From NCBI GenBank assembly GCA_003290165.1, contig QNQO01010750.1, positions 62,001 through 126,000 on the forward strand: a DNA stretch of 64,000 nucleotides, in the 5' to 3' direction. Below are positions 31,962 to 45,400 of the stretch, one piece after another. The notes beneath the pieces were generated by a model, which saw nothing but the letters and a program-made list of their open reading frames with translations, had not been told where the DNA came from and searched no databases. Origin of the DNA: Berberis thunbergii (lineage: Eukaryota > Streptophyta > Magnoliopsida > Ranunculales > Berberidaceae). The position numbers were made by a program, and so were the translations under genes. The number at the start of each line of letters is the position of its first letter. Within the stretch, counting starts at the first letter, position 1.

Positions 31962-34900
31962 AAGTCAGCTTGCTGAAATGTTAGGGGTCTTAATGACCCC
32001 TTAAAACAAAGTGAAGTTCGGAAGTTAATTCAAAAATAAAAAGTCAATATTATAGGCTTGGTCGAGACAAAAGTTAGCAGTGAAAAAAAAGACAAGATAC
32101 AAAAGGAACTGATGCGAGATTGGCTAGCAGTGGACAACAATGACCTAGTCCAGGGAGGGAGAATTTGGGTCCTATGGGACCCCAAGACGTGAACGTCAGC
32201 GTAGTCTCAAGGTCAAAGCAGGCCATTTTCTTGAATGCAATTTGGCTGAATGGTTTTTCATGTATTTTAACCTTTGTGTATGGGAGCAGCTTCAATACAC
32301 CCAGGAAGAAGTTATGATCTGAGCTAGAAATTTTTTCCACAACCAACAAGCTGCCATGGTCAGTCCTAGGGGACTTCAACTCGATTTTAAACTCACAGGA
32401 AAGAATAGGAGGCGAGGAGATAAGACCTGGACAATTCATAGACTTTGCTGTATGTGCAATGAAGTCATGCCTATTTGATTGTCAATATAAGGGATGTTTC
32501 TTAACATGGAGTAACAAACAAAATGGTGAGAATTGAGTCATGTCTAAACTTGATAGGGCAATGATAAACCAGGAATGGTTAATCGATACTCCTAACTCTG
32601 AGGTGGATTTTCTGAACCCAGGGGTTTCAGACCACTTCCTAGTGGTTCTAACCATTTATGAGCATAAGAATCCAGAGCCCATTCCATTCAAAATTTACAA
32701 CTACTGGGTGCATGAACAAGGCTATATGGACGTGGTACAAGGTGCATGGGGTCAGACAGTAAGGGGTAATGCGACCAATTGCTTCCTTCATAAACTAAAA
32801 AGAGCAATGAAACAACTAACGAAGTAGAGAAAAAACAATTTTGTCAATGCCAGGAGTGGCGTCATTGCAGCTAGACAATTCATTTAGACATGACAAAGCT
32901 CACTTTAGCTAGACCCTCTTAATCATGTACTAGTAAACACTGAAAAATTGGCAGTCAAGAAGTATACAATAGCAGCCCGCAATGCAGACTCAGAAGTGAT
33001 ACAAAAAGCTAAGCACATGTTATCATGGGATGAAAATGTTAGCTACTTCCACCAGCATTTACGTGAAAGGAGATCAAAAAACAAAATACTGGCACTCTAC
33101 AACTCTCAGAATGAAAAACTAGAAGATATGAAAGACATAGAGGAGGAACGCATTCAGTACTTTAAAGAGATTTTTGCTGGAGATCAAAGTGCATATGACC
33201 CTACAATCATAGATAACCTGCAACCCGAACGAACAATAAATACAGTGGAGGCTTTGGAACTGGTTCAAGAGGTGACTAGGAATGAAATTACTGAAGCATT
33301 GGCTTCCATAGGCTTAGATAAGGCACCTGGCCCGAATGGCTTTTCCTCATTCTTCTTCAAAACCACCTGGAGGATCATAGGCAATGACTTTACAAGGGCA
33401 GTACAAAACTTCTTCAGAAATAGGAAGCTCCTTGGGGAGGTAAATGCTACTTGCATAACTTTGGTCCCAAAGATTCCTAATGCCTCATATTTGACTGATT
33501 TCAGGCCTATATCATGTTGCAATGTCTTGTACAAATGCATCATTAAGATCATGACCAATAGGATGAAGAAAGTGATTCACAGGCTTGTCAGCTCGGATCA
33601 ATCAACATTCATAAGAGGTAGATACATCCATGATAATGTGATGCTAGCTCATGAGTTAGTCAGGAACTATCACAAAGATAAGGAAGCACCTAGATGTGCT
33701 GCAAAGATTGACCTTAGGAAGGCCTATGATACGGTCAGGTGGGAGACAATCGAACATGTCATGAAAAAACTGCATTTTCCTGACCTGTTCATAGACTGGG
33801 TGCAAGCTTGCATCACTACACCTAGATTCTCCATTACACTCAATGGATCCCCCAAGGGTTTCATCAAGGCTAAGAGAGGCATACGACAAGGGTTCTCGAT
33901 GTCACCATACCTATTTGTCTTGGTCATGGAAGTCCTACACTTAATACTAAAGAACAAGGTGGCAGATGGAGAGTATGGGCTGCACCGAAGTATACAAACC
34001 CACAGATTACACACCTCTGTTTTGCTGATGATTTAATTGCATTCTTCAAGGGTAGTACCAGGTCTGCAATGGCACTATCCCAAGCTCTAACAACTTTCAG
34101 ATTATGCTCCGGCCTTGCCATTAACTGCTCCAAAAACAACTTGTTTGCAGCTGGGGTGCCTAGTGCAGAACTCAAGATGATAATTAGTTATCTTGATTTC
34201 AAACTAGAAGCCCTTCCTGTGAAATACTTGGGTCTCCCTCTCACATCTCTTCCCGCTTGGACTATAACCAATGCCTCCCACTGATAGACATAGTAAGGAA
34301 AATAGTACAATCATGGAAGACCAGAACTTTCTCATATGCAGGCAGGGTTACCCTCATTAAGGAAGTCCTGAACAGTCTCTATGTTTACTGGACTTCTTGT
34401 TTTATCCTGCCTACTAGCGTATGAGAGGACATAACAACCATAATGAGAAACTTCTTATGGTCGGGATCAGAGAATTGCACAAAGAAGCCAATGGTTACAT
34501 GGCAACGTATTTGCAGTCCTTATATTGAAGGAGGCTTGGGCATCAGATGCATTGAAACTTCAAATAAGGCAGCCATGATGAGTCATGTCTGGAACATAAT
34601 ATCGAATAAGGACAACCTGTGGGTGCAGTGGACTAAGTCCAATATAATCAAAGATAAAAACTTCTGGACTATGGACACTCCAAATGAAGCTTCTTGGTGC
34701 TGGCGTAATATACTAAAATGCAGGGCTCAGGCTAGCTCACTATAGTGCATTCCATAGGTGATGGAAAGGACACTATGCTATGGAAAGATCCATGGAACCC
34801 TCAGGGTATTCTACTAAACTGGTTCCCACAATATCTAACCTACCACTCCTCACTTCACCGCAATGCAAAGGTTAGTGCACTCATTCAGAATGACAAATGG

Positions 34901-36107
34901 GACCCCAACAAGCAAGAAAGATTGAACATTGCTGACATCTGTGAAGACCTTGGACTGGTGAAGCTCGACACTAAACATAGAGATGTTGTCACCTAGATGG
35001 GTGGTCACGATGGGAGTTCTCATACAAGAGTGCATACCACTCCATAAGGCACAGATCACAATCCATATCATGGTCTAAACTTGTGTGGTTCACAGGAAGA
35101 ATTCCTAGACATAGCTTTACCACTTGGTTAGCCCTGCACAAGGCACTAAAGACATAAGACAAACTACTGAAATGGGGAGTCACTGATCGCTCGATGTGCC
35201 CACTATGTAGTGATGGTCCAGAGTGTGAAGTGCACCTCTTCTACAAGTGCAGGTACTCTGGATTTATATGAACATATATCCTTAACCAGCTAGGCTATAA
35301 ACACCAACCAATGGACTTGGATGCTGAGTGGAGATGGTGTGAGAACAAGTTCTCTGGCAATTCCCCTATCAGTGTGTTAAGAAGGCTTGTTCTAAATGCA
35401 ACTACATATCATATCTGGACAGAAAGGAATTGCAGACTCTTCCAATCCAGGGTTAGAGACGCTACTGAAGTGGTGGCCAGGATCATAGAAGATGTCAGGC
35501 TCCGAGTTTCAGTCTTGGACTTCCAAGTAGAAGACAATGCTGATAATAGGAGACTCTTTGACAAATGGAGAGTTCAAGTGAAATTCAGTTTTTGTACACC
35601 CTTTTTGCATGCATGGTAGCGGCCTGAACAAGGCTGGTTTAAGGTTAATTCAGATGGTTTACTGACAGGAACTAGAGGAGGTTATGGAGCACTAATCAGG
35701 AACCATGATGGAGTGCTGGTGGCAGCTGGGGCAGGAAGTCAAGGAGCACAAACTGTCCTTCTTCATGAGCTTTAGGGATTGAACTGGGTATCAAGTTGGC
35801 ACAGAGATATGGCCTTCAGCGAGTAGAATTTAGCATGGACTCCAATACTGCTGTTAAGTATCTCACTTTTGATAAAGCTCCTCCATGGGAAGCAATTCAC
35901 ACTACTAGAAGGATTAAGGAGGCACTCAAAAAGTTTGTCAGATGCAGGATCATTCACACAGTGCGGGAAACAAACCAGGCAGCAGATAAACTAGCAAAGC
36001 TACTTCCTAACAATGAGTTTATTGAGATAATTTCAAGTTCTTTTGCGGAAGATATTTATAAAATTGTATTTGATGATGCTAGGGGTAGAAAATATGCACG
36101 AATGTAA
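31962..36107 (+). pseudogene. LINE B ORF2: endonuclease, reverse transcriptase, RNase H
   Basis: The endonuclease is scattered over frames (IGLVETKV near 32055; SKLDRAMINQEWL and NPGVSDHFLVVL at 32540-32660). RT is largely open at 32948-34036 (LDKAPGPNGFSSFFFK, DFRPISCCNVLYKCI, KIDLRKAYDTVRW, KRGIRQGFSMSPYLFVLVME). A frameshift near 33980 then moves the catalytic FADD box (34021-34032) to another frame. A zinc finger follows (MCPLCSDGPECEVHLFYKC, about 35200), then IWTERN, and a plant-type RNase H at 35641-36107 (FKVNSDG, MDSNTAVKYL, HTVRETNQAADKLAKL). Multiple stops make it a pseudogene. RNase H at the C-terminus is usual for plant L1 elements. Confidence 0.85.
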
Positions 36108-36182
36108 CCAATCTATTATTCTCTTTTTTTCAGTGGTCCGGGGAGCCCATATAACCCCCATGCTTGCCTTTCAAAAAAAAAG

Positions 36183-39100
36183 AAAAAGGAAAGTTGCTGG
36201 TCATAATGTCAAATATCTCAGACACTTCATGGATTCACATAGCCTTATTGATTTCCCTCTTAATGTTTCAAAGTTTACTTGGCACAACAAACGACAAGAT
36301 TCTCATGGCATCAAATCTAAACTTGATAGAGCCCTTGTATCTACTAAATGGATGACATCTTTCCCCTCGGCTGTAGCAAGATCTATTCATGCTTCTTCCT
36401 TGGACCATAGAGCTATATCCTTACAACTTGTGTCTAATCTGAACTCTGTTCCCAAACCTTTCAGATTTTTCCATATGTGGACCAGAGATCCTTATTGTCG
36501 TCTTTTGGTCCAAGACTCCTGGAGTTACAGTCAACACCGTAATCCCGCCCACAGTTTCACCATTAAGACCAAATATCTAAGTCATAAATTATCCCGGTGG
36601 AATAAACATGTTTTCAGAAATATTGACCAAAACATAAAAAAACACTCTTGATGATTTGGACAATCTTCAAAATTCGCCTCCATCCTCTTCAAATGTTGAG
36701 GCTATCTCTATCCTAGAGGATCGTTTTTCGGAGCTATACCAAAGACAAGAACTCTTCTAGAGGAACAAGTCTAGGGAATCTTAGCTTCAGGATGGCAACA
36801 AAAATACTCGTTTTTTCCATCTATCTGCTGTGTTTTGTCGAAAGAGAAATCAAATCCCTCGCCTTCGTGATTCGATGAACAATTGGCAGTCCTCCCAAGA
36901 TTCTATCGGTCACATCTTTAACATGTATTTTACTGATATCTTCCGGTCGGCCAACCCGGAACTAAATCAGAAGATCCTATCTTTGTTCACCTCCGTGATC
37001 TCAAATGCAGATAATGCTCTCCTTCTTCAGTTACCTGATGAGGAATAAATTCAATCCACCATCTTTGCCATGGGCAACCACAAAGCCCTCGGCCTAGATG
37101 ACTTTCGTGTTTTCTTCTTCCAACACTATTGGGACATAGTCAATTTGGATGTTATTGAAGTTATTACCAACTTCTTTCAATACCGCTCTTTGCACCCCAA
37201 ACTCAATGAAACATTCCTTGCACTGATCCCTAAAGTATCCAACGCAACCACTCCTGACAAATTCAGACCAATTGGTCTCTGCAACGTCATCTATAAGACT
37301 ATCTCTAAGATTTTGGCGAATCGTTATAAACCTCTTCTTGACAAAATCATCTCCCCAAATCAAGGGGCTTTTCTTAAAGGGCGATCAATCTCGAATAATG
37401 TTGATCTTGCTCACGAAGCTTTCTTTCAAATGAACCATTGTTGTAAAAAAAACAAGGTTGATGGCTATCAAAATTGACATGTCCAAAGCTTATGACCGAG
37501 TGGAGTGGTCCTTTATTCGCCTCATTCTCAAACAACTAGGCTTTGCCGACCATTGGCTAACACTTATTGAACAATGTACATCAACTTCCTTGATTCGAGT
37601 TCTTCTTAATGGGCCCCCTTTGAGGTAATCAAACCTACGAGAGGTATCCGCCAAGGTGACCCCTTATCTCCCTACCTAATCATTATTGTAGTCGAAACTC
37701 TCTCCCAGTTATTAGCCCGAGCTGAAGCAACTGGGATTCTCAAAGGCATACAACTTTGACGGTACTCTCCATCCATCAGTCATCTGCTTTATGTCGATGA
37801 TCTCTTACTCTTCTGCAGAGCTTCCCTTGTCGAGGCTCATTCAGTCAAGGATATTCTCTCTGGCTATTGTGAAGCCTCAGGTCAAGCTGTTAATTATGAC
37901 AAATCCTCGATTTTCTACAGTTCAAATGTTCACCCGAAACACACCAAAATGATTAATAGGATACTTGGTTCAAAAATGTATAATCCCAAGGACAAGTATT
38001 TGGGTTATCCACTCCTTTCCAAAAAGAAAGCCATTGATTTACAAATTAATGTGGAAAAAATTAACAATAAATTAGCCTCCTAGAAATCTAAAGTCCTGTC
38101 TCAAGCAGGCAGGACTGTCAATTAAATCTGTCATCCATTCAATCACAGTCTACAATATGCTGACCTTTCTCTTTCCTTCTTTGATCACCACCCAAATTGA
38201 CAATATGGGCCGCAACTTCTGGTGGAACGAAAGTGAAGGTGGAAAAGCGAAGCATCTGTGTACTTGGGAACAAATAGCCCGTCCTTGCCATTTAGGCGGA
38301 CTCAATATCCCACTAGTGAGAATCAAGAACTTGGCCCTCAAAGCAAAAACAATGTTTGGCAAACTATTGTGCAACCGCACAACCCTTGTACTGTATAACT
38401 GAAAGCCATTTATTTCTGAAACAAGGGTATCCTTCAAATTACAAAAAGTCTCAACATCGCCTCCTTTGCCTGGAAGGGCATTCTTACTGCCGCCAAGATG
38501 ATAAAACCTCATATCCTTTGGAAAACTCATTTCGAATATGACATTGATTTCTGGAAAGACTGTTGTGTTAAACCTGACTTCCACCTTGACGAATGCCTTC
38601 CCCCTTCTGACCCCTCCAATTCTATTTCTTCAATCCAGGATCTCTGGATATGGGATGTTGACTTTATCTCATCTTTGTTTCCACCTCCTGTGACCAAAGA
38701 TATTCTGGATATCGTCATCCTCCCATCAGTTAAACCAGATACTATCATTTGAACTTTGGATAAAAAGGGTGGTTTCTCTGTTAAAAATGCCACTACGACT
38801 TTTGTCCTTTCATCTCTTCAAACTTCTTCATCCGGCAGTTCAGCCACACTCCTCAATCATAAAATCTCAAGGGAGTTATGGTGGACCAAGGCTCAGGCCA
38901 CAACAATCCTTTTCGTTTGGAAACTTTCCCGGAACATGCTGCCAACCTTATCCAACTTTGCTCGAATTCATGTTTCGGTAGACAATTGCTGCATTTTCTA
39001 CTAGAGGCAGATTGAGGATGTCATCATTTTTTTTTTCGGCCCAATTATTCAACGTCCCTGGCTTGTGTCCCCGCTCCCTATTAATTGTGACAGAATCCAA

Positions 39101-40010
39101 CTCCTGAACTACTCCACTAGTATGTTCCTGAACTATTTTTAGGAAACTGTGCCTGCTCATTCCCATAGAAGGGAGGAGATGCTTTCTCAATTTGTGGTTA
39201 TCGTCGCCACTATCTAGCACCTTCGAAGTGACATGATCTTCCGATCACATGAATTCTCCTTTGAGAAATTTATCCATCTCATTAACCATACTTGGGAGAA
39301 ATGGCAAAAATAGTGGTTCTTAAACAACCAAACCTCTCTTCAATCCGATCAAACCACTTCCTTACATCATGCCCTAAAAACTGCAACTTGCACCATCCCT
39401 ATCCATAACACTAGTCTTGACCCTACAGGTAACCTTTCCCCTCACCCCTATCCACGAACCAAACCTCCAGATTGCACATTATCCATGATCTACTTAGGGC
39501 GGCTAGGGAACACACACTGAGCTCCAGATCCAGAAACCTCCCTCACAAACTCCCCCCCCCCACCTCACCCATATGATTATTATTTCTTATGATGGCTATT
39601 TTTTCTCATCTACACAACATGAAGCTTTTGTTGTGTTTGTGATAATGCTTTTGGGACGATATGTGCAAGATTGGCTGATCGGGTTACAGATAGTACCATG
39701 ACCGAATGTTTTGCTGCGAAAGCCATTCTTCTTCTTATACAAGCAAGAAACTGGTCATTCAGATTAATTGTATGAGATTCTGTGAATTTGCACTCTCTTT
39801 TGCTAGCTGAGATGGGGAACAAAAGGCAAGACTCATGGTGGATGTGGCGACTTCTTGTTTGTAGTATTAAGTCACTTCTATCATGTCTGCCTGGATGGTC
39901 TTCTTGTTTGAGTATCAGTTACTACTTAAACATATTATATTTCTTAACCAGGAAGCACATACATTGGCATGTACTATAGAACAAAGTCTATGTAATCATT
40001 CCAATCTTAA
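36183..40010 (+). pseudogene. LINE A ORF2 remainder: endonuclease end, RT, RNase H
   Basis: The endonuclease end reads FPLNVSKFTWHNKRQDSHGI, SKLDRALVSTKW and SSLDHRAIS (36.2-36.65 kb). RT covers 37.07-37.95 kb: LGLDDFRVFFFQHYW, KFRPIGLCNVIYKTISKIL, then in other frames IKIDMSKAYDRVEWSF, TRGIRQGDPLSPYL and the catalytic YVDD at 37790-37801. KYLGYPL and a zf-RVT-like region (38.6-39.0 kb, KGGFSVKNAT) follow. The tail near 39.95 kb (NQEAHTLA) resembles the end of RNase H. At least six stops or frameshifts are present; it is more decayed than element B, as expected for the older insertion. Confidence 0.8.
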
Positions 40011-40100
40011 TCAATATATGATGCATGACTTAACAAAAAAAACACCTTTTTCATTTATATTGTCAGTGTTTGCATATTTCTTATATAGATTACCATAACA
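36183..40100 (+). mobile_element. L1-type LINE (element A), 3' part
   Basis: This resumes element A after the poly(A) of element B: endonuclease end, RT, zinc finger and a decayed RNase H. The 3' limit near 40100 is set by the last RNase H-like motif; no poly(A) tail was found. Confidence 0.75.
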
Positions 40101-41269
40101 ATTAGTTTTAAAAAATATTTTTGTGTTTTTCCAAAATCCTAAGATTCATTCATAAATGCATGCATGTTATACTCACTTTCCTAACTTATTACAAACACAA
40201 ATGTAGAAAGTTTATTTATTTTTTCTTATTTAATGAGATCTTCTAATAATATTTGTTGGATAATATCAATAAGAAAACAATATAAGATGAATAAACTTTT
40301 ATATTGATGGTGTATGCATCTTTTAGGGTTGAACAAAAATGGACCAAAAGGATTAAACCAACGAAACCAATCAAAATCGAATCGATCGGTTTGTTTTAAG
40401 TTCGGTTCGGTTCGGTTCAGTTTCGGTTTTAAAATTTCAAAGCCGAAGTGGTCGGTTTGGTTGCCTGTTTTTATGTGATTTTAACCGACAAAACCGAACC
40501 GACCGAATATATAATAAATAATATATATTTTATATAAAAAATATAATATGTTTAAATAGTCGGTCGGTTCGATTTTATTTCAGTTTTAGTCGGTTCGGAT
40601 CGGTTACGGTTTGCATAAATTAAAATTGGTTCGATTTTGGTTCGGTTTTGTTAATTACCGGTTCGATTTGGTTTGAAATTTTTGAAATCGACCAAAGTCG
40701 GTTCAGTTCAGGGTTTAGTTCAAATTGATGGCGCTGCACGTAACCCCATTAGTTGAGGGGGAGTAACCGATACTCAACTGTCACGTAGTCTATGCCATAC
40801 ATGTGTTACCGCGCGATTTACACTGTACACACTGCACACCGTGGCCTAGCTCTTCCTCTGCAGGCCCATGGGCTGGCATATTACTCAAACAACATTCTGT
40901 CACATGAGAAATCCTAATCAACCCTGACATACAGATCACACCTACAGATTACTAGCTAATTCAATGTAACTTCGTCCACCCCATGCACCAGACAGATGGA
41001 CTAGGTTCGCACGCCCCCTAGCAGGCATAACCTATTTTCAAACCAAGCGAGATTAGTTGGCCAAAGTTGATGACAATGGCTTCTGGTTCAACCCGACACC
41101 TAGTCCGCTTAGCGCGGGCATCAACAATTTAGGAAGTGGGAGTCTAATCATCGTTATCATGCCTGGTGACGATGACTTTCCAGGGATCATTGTGCTATTC
41201 GCGGTCAATCACCGAACCTAATTAGGTAAGCCTAGTTGGTGATGATTAGCAACGAAAGCTTCTGAGCAA
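40101..41269. repeat. CGGTTCGGTT-rich element and non-coding sequence
   Basis: About 40323-40720 is rich in GGTTCGGTTCGGTTC on one side and AACCGAACCGACCG on the other, the usual look of small hAT-type elements. A clean terminal repeat pair and target duplication were not found. The remainder to 41269 is non-coding and may include diverged units of the tandem repeat that follows. Confidence 0.4.
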
Positions 41270-41910
41270 AACCTGGACTTGTAGCCTCCGCTGCAAGGGT
41301 ATAGATAGTTTAGAAGGTGGGGAGCCTAGTAAGTCTCAAACTGATTTTGACGGCTTGCCACGAGACCACTTCTTTTTAGCGTGGCTGCCAAATCACTAAA
41401 CCTGGACTTGTACCTCGCACTACGAGGGTGTAGATAGTCTAGAAGGTGGAACCCTTGTCAGCCACGATCTGATTTCGACGGCTTGCCACGGGACCATTGC
41501 TTTTCAGTATGGCCACCAAAAACTCCCAAATTTGTAGCTTGATGCGCACAAGTGTTGATGATTTGGAAGGTGAAAGCCTAGTCAGTCCCGAACTGATTCT
41601 GATGGCTTGCCACGGGACCAATGCTTTTCAGCTTGGTCGCCAAACTCCTCTCTCGAATTCGTAGCCCCCACCACGCGGGGAGGGTGTAAATGGTTCGAAA
41701 TGTGGGAGCGCGGTCAGTCATGAACTGATTCCGATGGCTTGCCATGGGACCACTGCTTTTCAGCCTGGTCGCAAAACTTTTACTCCCCTAATTTGTAGTC
41801 CACTTTACTCGGTCATAAACGATTCAGAAGGTGGGAGCCTAGTTAATCCTGAACTGATTTCGATGGCTTGCCACGAGATCACTACTTTTTAGCATAGTGT
41901 CAAAACATGA
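41270..41910. repeat. Tandem repeat, about 128-bp unit, 5 copies
   Basis: The core GCTTGCCA starts at 41353, 41481, 41605, 41737 and 41866, giving periods of 128, 124, 132 and 129. Each unit has GAACTGATT.CGATGGCTTG, then CCACGGGACCA.TGCTTTTCAG. Units are diverged from each other, so the array is old. Tat-lineage Ty3/gypsy elements are known for tandem repeats in their 3' untranslated region, which would fit the neighbouring features. Confidence 0.85.
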
Positions 41911-42419
41911 ATCTGGCCGAGTAAACGTCTTCACACTCAAACGGATCGACATTCTAATATTGGCGAAGGCCATTCGCAATGATACAAAGAACGTACGGCC
42001 AATGCCCAGATAATAGCTACTTAGGATGCCAACCCGAGCTTACAGCGCCTGATTCGACACGAACACTTTGACACTGCACTCCGCCATTTCAACTCACTCA
42101 TAGCAACACCTGCAGTCGATCGGTCAGACCAACAAGGTGAGCCTCAAATAGTTTACCTTATGAACAAGACACAACTCAAGCAAATCTACCACTGGCTAGA
42201 CTGCTCGTAACATGCCCACTATCAGACATGACTACACAACAATGACCCTGAGTCGTTCACAATACAAAGAGGTCAAGCTCCCTGTCGCAGACAGACAACA
42301 AGGCGAAATGAAAAAAATGCAATAGATACAACAAACATGAAATGGATAAAATTGATTTCATTAATAGTAAAAAGGGAAGGGGGTACAATCACACCAAGGT
42401 TACTCCTTATCAAGAGAAG
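41911..42419. other. No gene seen
   Basis: Non-coding stretch between the tandem repeat and the end of the antisense ORF region; probably retrotransposon 3' sequence. Confidence 0.4.
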
Positions 42420-45400
42420 CTACAGAAACAGAAGAGCTAAATCAAGTAGAAGATGGAGAAGTAGCGTCCACGTGCACCTCGGCCTGGACATCAGAGCCCA
42501 AACTGAGGTAACAGATAAGTCTACATATGACATCTTCTTATAATGAATGAGATCCCACTCCGGGTATTCCTCCTTCATCAGTGCCAGCAGCTCCAGCCGG
42601 CCATGTACAACCCAGCGGAACTCACACTTGCCCTGCTCCTGAACAAACTCTTCTTTTCGCACCTTCGGGTCAACAAGTTCAGGCTCCAGTAGCTCTAACT
42701 TGCAGTCAGCGCATCGACCTGAGACTGCTCTGTGGCCAGACTGTTCTTCACAACCCTAAGCTCATGCCACTCCAATTTGAGTTGGTCCTCAGCCTTTCCA
42801 GCCTCTTGAACATAGAATTCCACATCAGATTCCAATTGTTGCTTCTCAGCAACCCAATCGGCTACCTTCAAAGCACTTTCCTTAGCAAGAAATCACAGTT
42901 TAGAACACGCCTTAGCTGTAGCTTTCTGCGCAACCTCGACTTCTAAGTGGATTTGGGTCACTTCTTGTTTAAGGTCGTCCCTTTCGGACCCCACCTATGA
43001 CAGATTACGGTCAAGGTCCTCCAAACAAGCTCTCTAAGTCTCGCAGTCATAGTTGACTGATCTAGCCTCTTCACCTCGGCCTGCTTCTTCAGCTGTTCAA
43101 TTTCATGAAGCGCATGAATTCGCAAGAAGACATGCTCCAAGGTGTATACCCTCTCGCGAGCCGCCTCGACATTCCACATTCGTCCCGGCAATGGTCGTGT
43201 GGCACAAATGAGACATACCCAGCATAAGGTACTTCAATATCTTATCCATACATCCTTCCAACGTATTCTTCTCGAGTTTTGGAGCATGATCCATCAACCA
43301 GCTGTGACGCCTGCTTATATGCTTCCTCGAAGCATATTCTATGTCCACCGCTTGGTGCGAGACTTGTGAAGTCATCTTCTCCAAGTTCGGTGCAAACCGG
43401 TCTATCTGTGCACTCGGTTGAAGCTTCCCTGAATCAGATATTACGCCAACGCTACCCTTCGCGGTTGCCATCATCCTCAGGCTTTCCTCTGTGGCCTTCC
43501 CCTTGTCACTAATAGCCAACCCTTTGGTACGAGACGACTTAACGAGATTCGGAGGGAGAGGAGGAAGCGAATTATCCAAAAGACCCTCCAACACTTGTAG
43601 TTGTGGCCTAGAATGAGACAGTGAGCAATTCGAACTACAAGAGACATGGACAGTACCGCGACCACTCTTAGGGAAAACATCAATGGGGTGATCAGATTCT
43701 ACAGCCTCAGGCAAATCTTCATGAGAGCATTCTGCAGGAATGGTCCCACATGAATCAGCACCAGCGAAAGCTGCCATTGCAACCTGCACCAAGCGGTCAT
43801 TCAGAGCTTCGACCTGCGTGTCATTAAGGCTCGACCTATCTACAACGCCTAGAAATCGCAAGTAATCTTTCTCCAAGCCAGAAGCATCGGTCTCCACCCC
43901 AACAGGTCTAGCAAACTCACGCTCTTCCCTCACAGGAGCGGTCGTGCCGAAGATGACCCAGTTCTAACACGGAACCTTTTCCTCACGAAAGAGGCAAATG
44001 TTTCAGATGGCTCCTCAGCGTCAAACAGAGCTAAAGCTTTGGCTCCAACAGCCTTTCTCTTCTTCAAAGGTGCCCCATTTTCCACTTTAATTTGCGACGT
44101 TCGGTATAGAGTGGGGGCAACGTGCCAATTGTCCCACAGCCTACTACGGATAAATTGGAAACTCTTATTACATCGATTGCATTCCTTTTGGGCAAGTTGC
44201 GGTATGTCTCCATGGTATTTTGCTCCGCTAAGGTAAGAGGAGTAGTAGAAAACCTTCTTGCAAAGAAACCCAAGCAATGGTCAGTCAGCTCGCTATCAAA
44301 CATATCAAAGTCACAGGAAAAGGGATGGACTTATGAAGCGACCTGAACTGTCGCTAAAGCGGACGACCCTTGCATCGAAAATACTTCGAATCCGCCGGAG
44401 CCAGGAAGCAATACTTCTGCCAAAACTTGAAGTCATCAGGCAGATTAACGAAGCAAGCAGACGACATCATCTTACAGACAACGTTACTCTTTAGTCGGGG
44501 AGAAGTCAACAATTGAATTACCCACGAAGTCATGGTGACACTAGCCTCCTTGGCATTGAACAAAATCATGAGGATAATCATATATTTGTTAGGCCCCAAT
44601 TGGGCTACATAAATCCTTAAAAGATTGAGGAACTCCCAAATCACGTCCAGAATTGGAAAGTGCACTCCGGTCTGAAGCATCCGATGATACAAGTAGATGA
44701 AACCGACTGGAGGTGACATTGGTGTTTGGTCACCTGTTAGGACATACAACGGCAGGTCTTTAGGAAGTCTAAACTTTGTACGGATTTAGCAAGGCCAAAC
44801 TCGAACAACAACCTATTTTCGAAAAACTCTAGGACCTTGGCCAAGATCGTGTCGTTAGGGATGGCAATGGGGCTGATTTTCATGGATATCTGCCCCACCC
44901 AATCCGTATGGGGCGGATTTGGATATGGCTAAACGAGTTTCGGGGCGGATACGGATATCCAAACTACGTCAGTCAAATATTTGGGACGGATACGGATTTG
45001 GCCATATCCGCCCCACGGATATTCGTTTAGGTATGAAATTTACATAAATACCCATGGCCCTTTAAAAGAAATAAAAACCTACCCATAACCCATTCGATCA
45101 GTTACATCTCTCATACTCAGACTCACTTTCGAAGATGAGAAAAAAAACACCCAGACTCTCACTTTTTTTGGTAAATCTGAAGAAATGGAACAATTTTGAA
45201 ACTAGGAGAAGATCCGATGGAGTTCAAGGAGAAGAACCAGGTGGTGGCACCGAGGCTAATCAGATTGGCAGAGAGGAAACTGGTTAGATCAAAACCGAGT
45301 GAGCAGGTGTACGCCGGATCGCGGTGGCTATGTCACCGTCTCCAAGGGTGCTATCGTTGCCATCGTTTTCGAAGACCTTTTTGAAGAAGAAGGAAGAAAA

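Larger units (their letters stand above)
30173..36182 (+). mobile_element. L1-type LINE (element B) inserted into LINE A
   Basis: A nearly full-length but degraded L1-type element about 6.0 kb long, with ORF1 at 30.2-31.96 kb, ORF2 (endonuclease, RT, zinc finger, RNase H) at 31.96-36.11 kb and a poly(A)-rich end at about 36170-36182. It splits the endonuclease of element A. I found no clear target-site duplication, so ends are approximate and a small target deletion is possible. Confidence 0.8.

Noticed and set aside
40323..40735. Exact hAT element call
   Set aside because: Base composition fits, but I found no matching terminal repeats or 8-bp duplication, so only a loose repeat is reported.
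41270..41910. CRISPR-like spacing of repeats
   Set aside because: The whole 128-bp unit is repeated, with no unique spacers, and this is a plant nuclear sequence; it is an ordinary tandem repeat.
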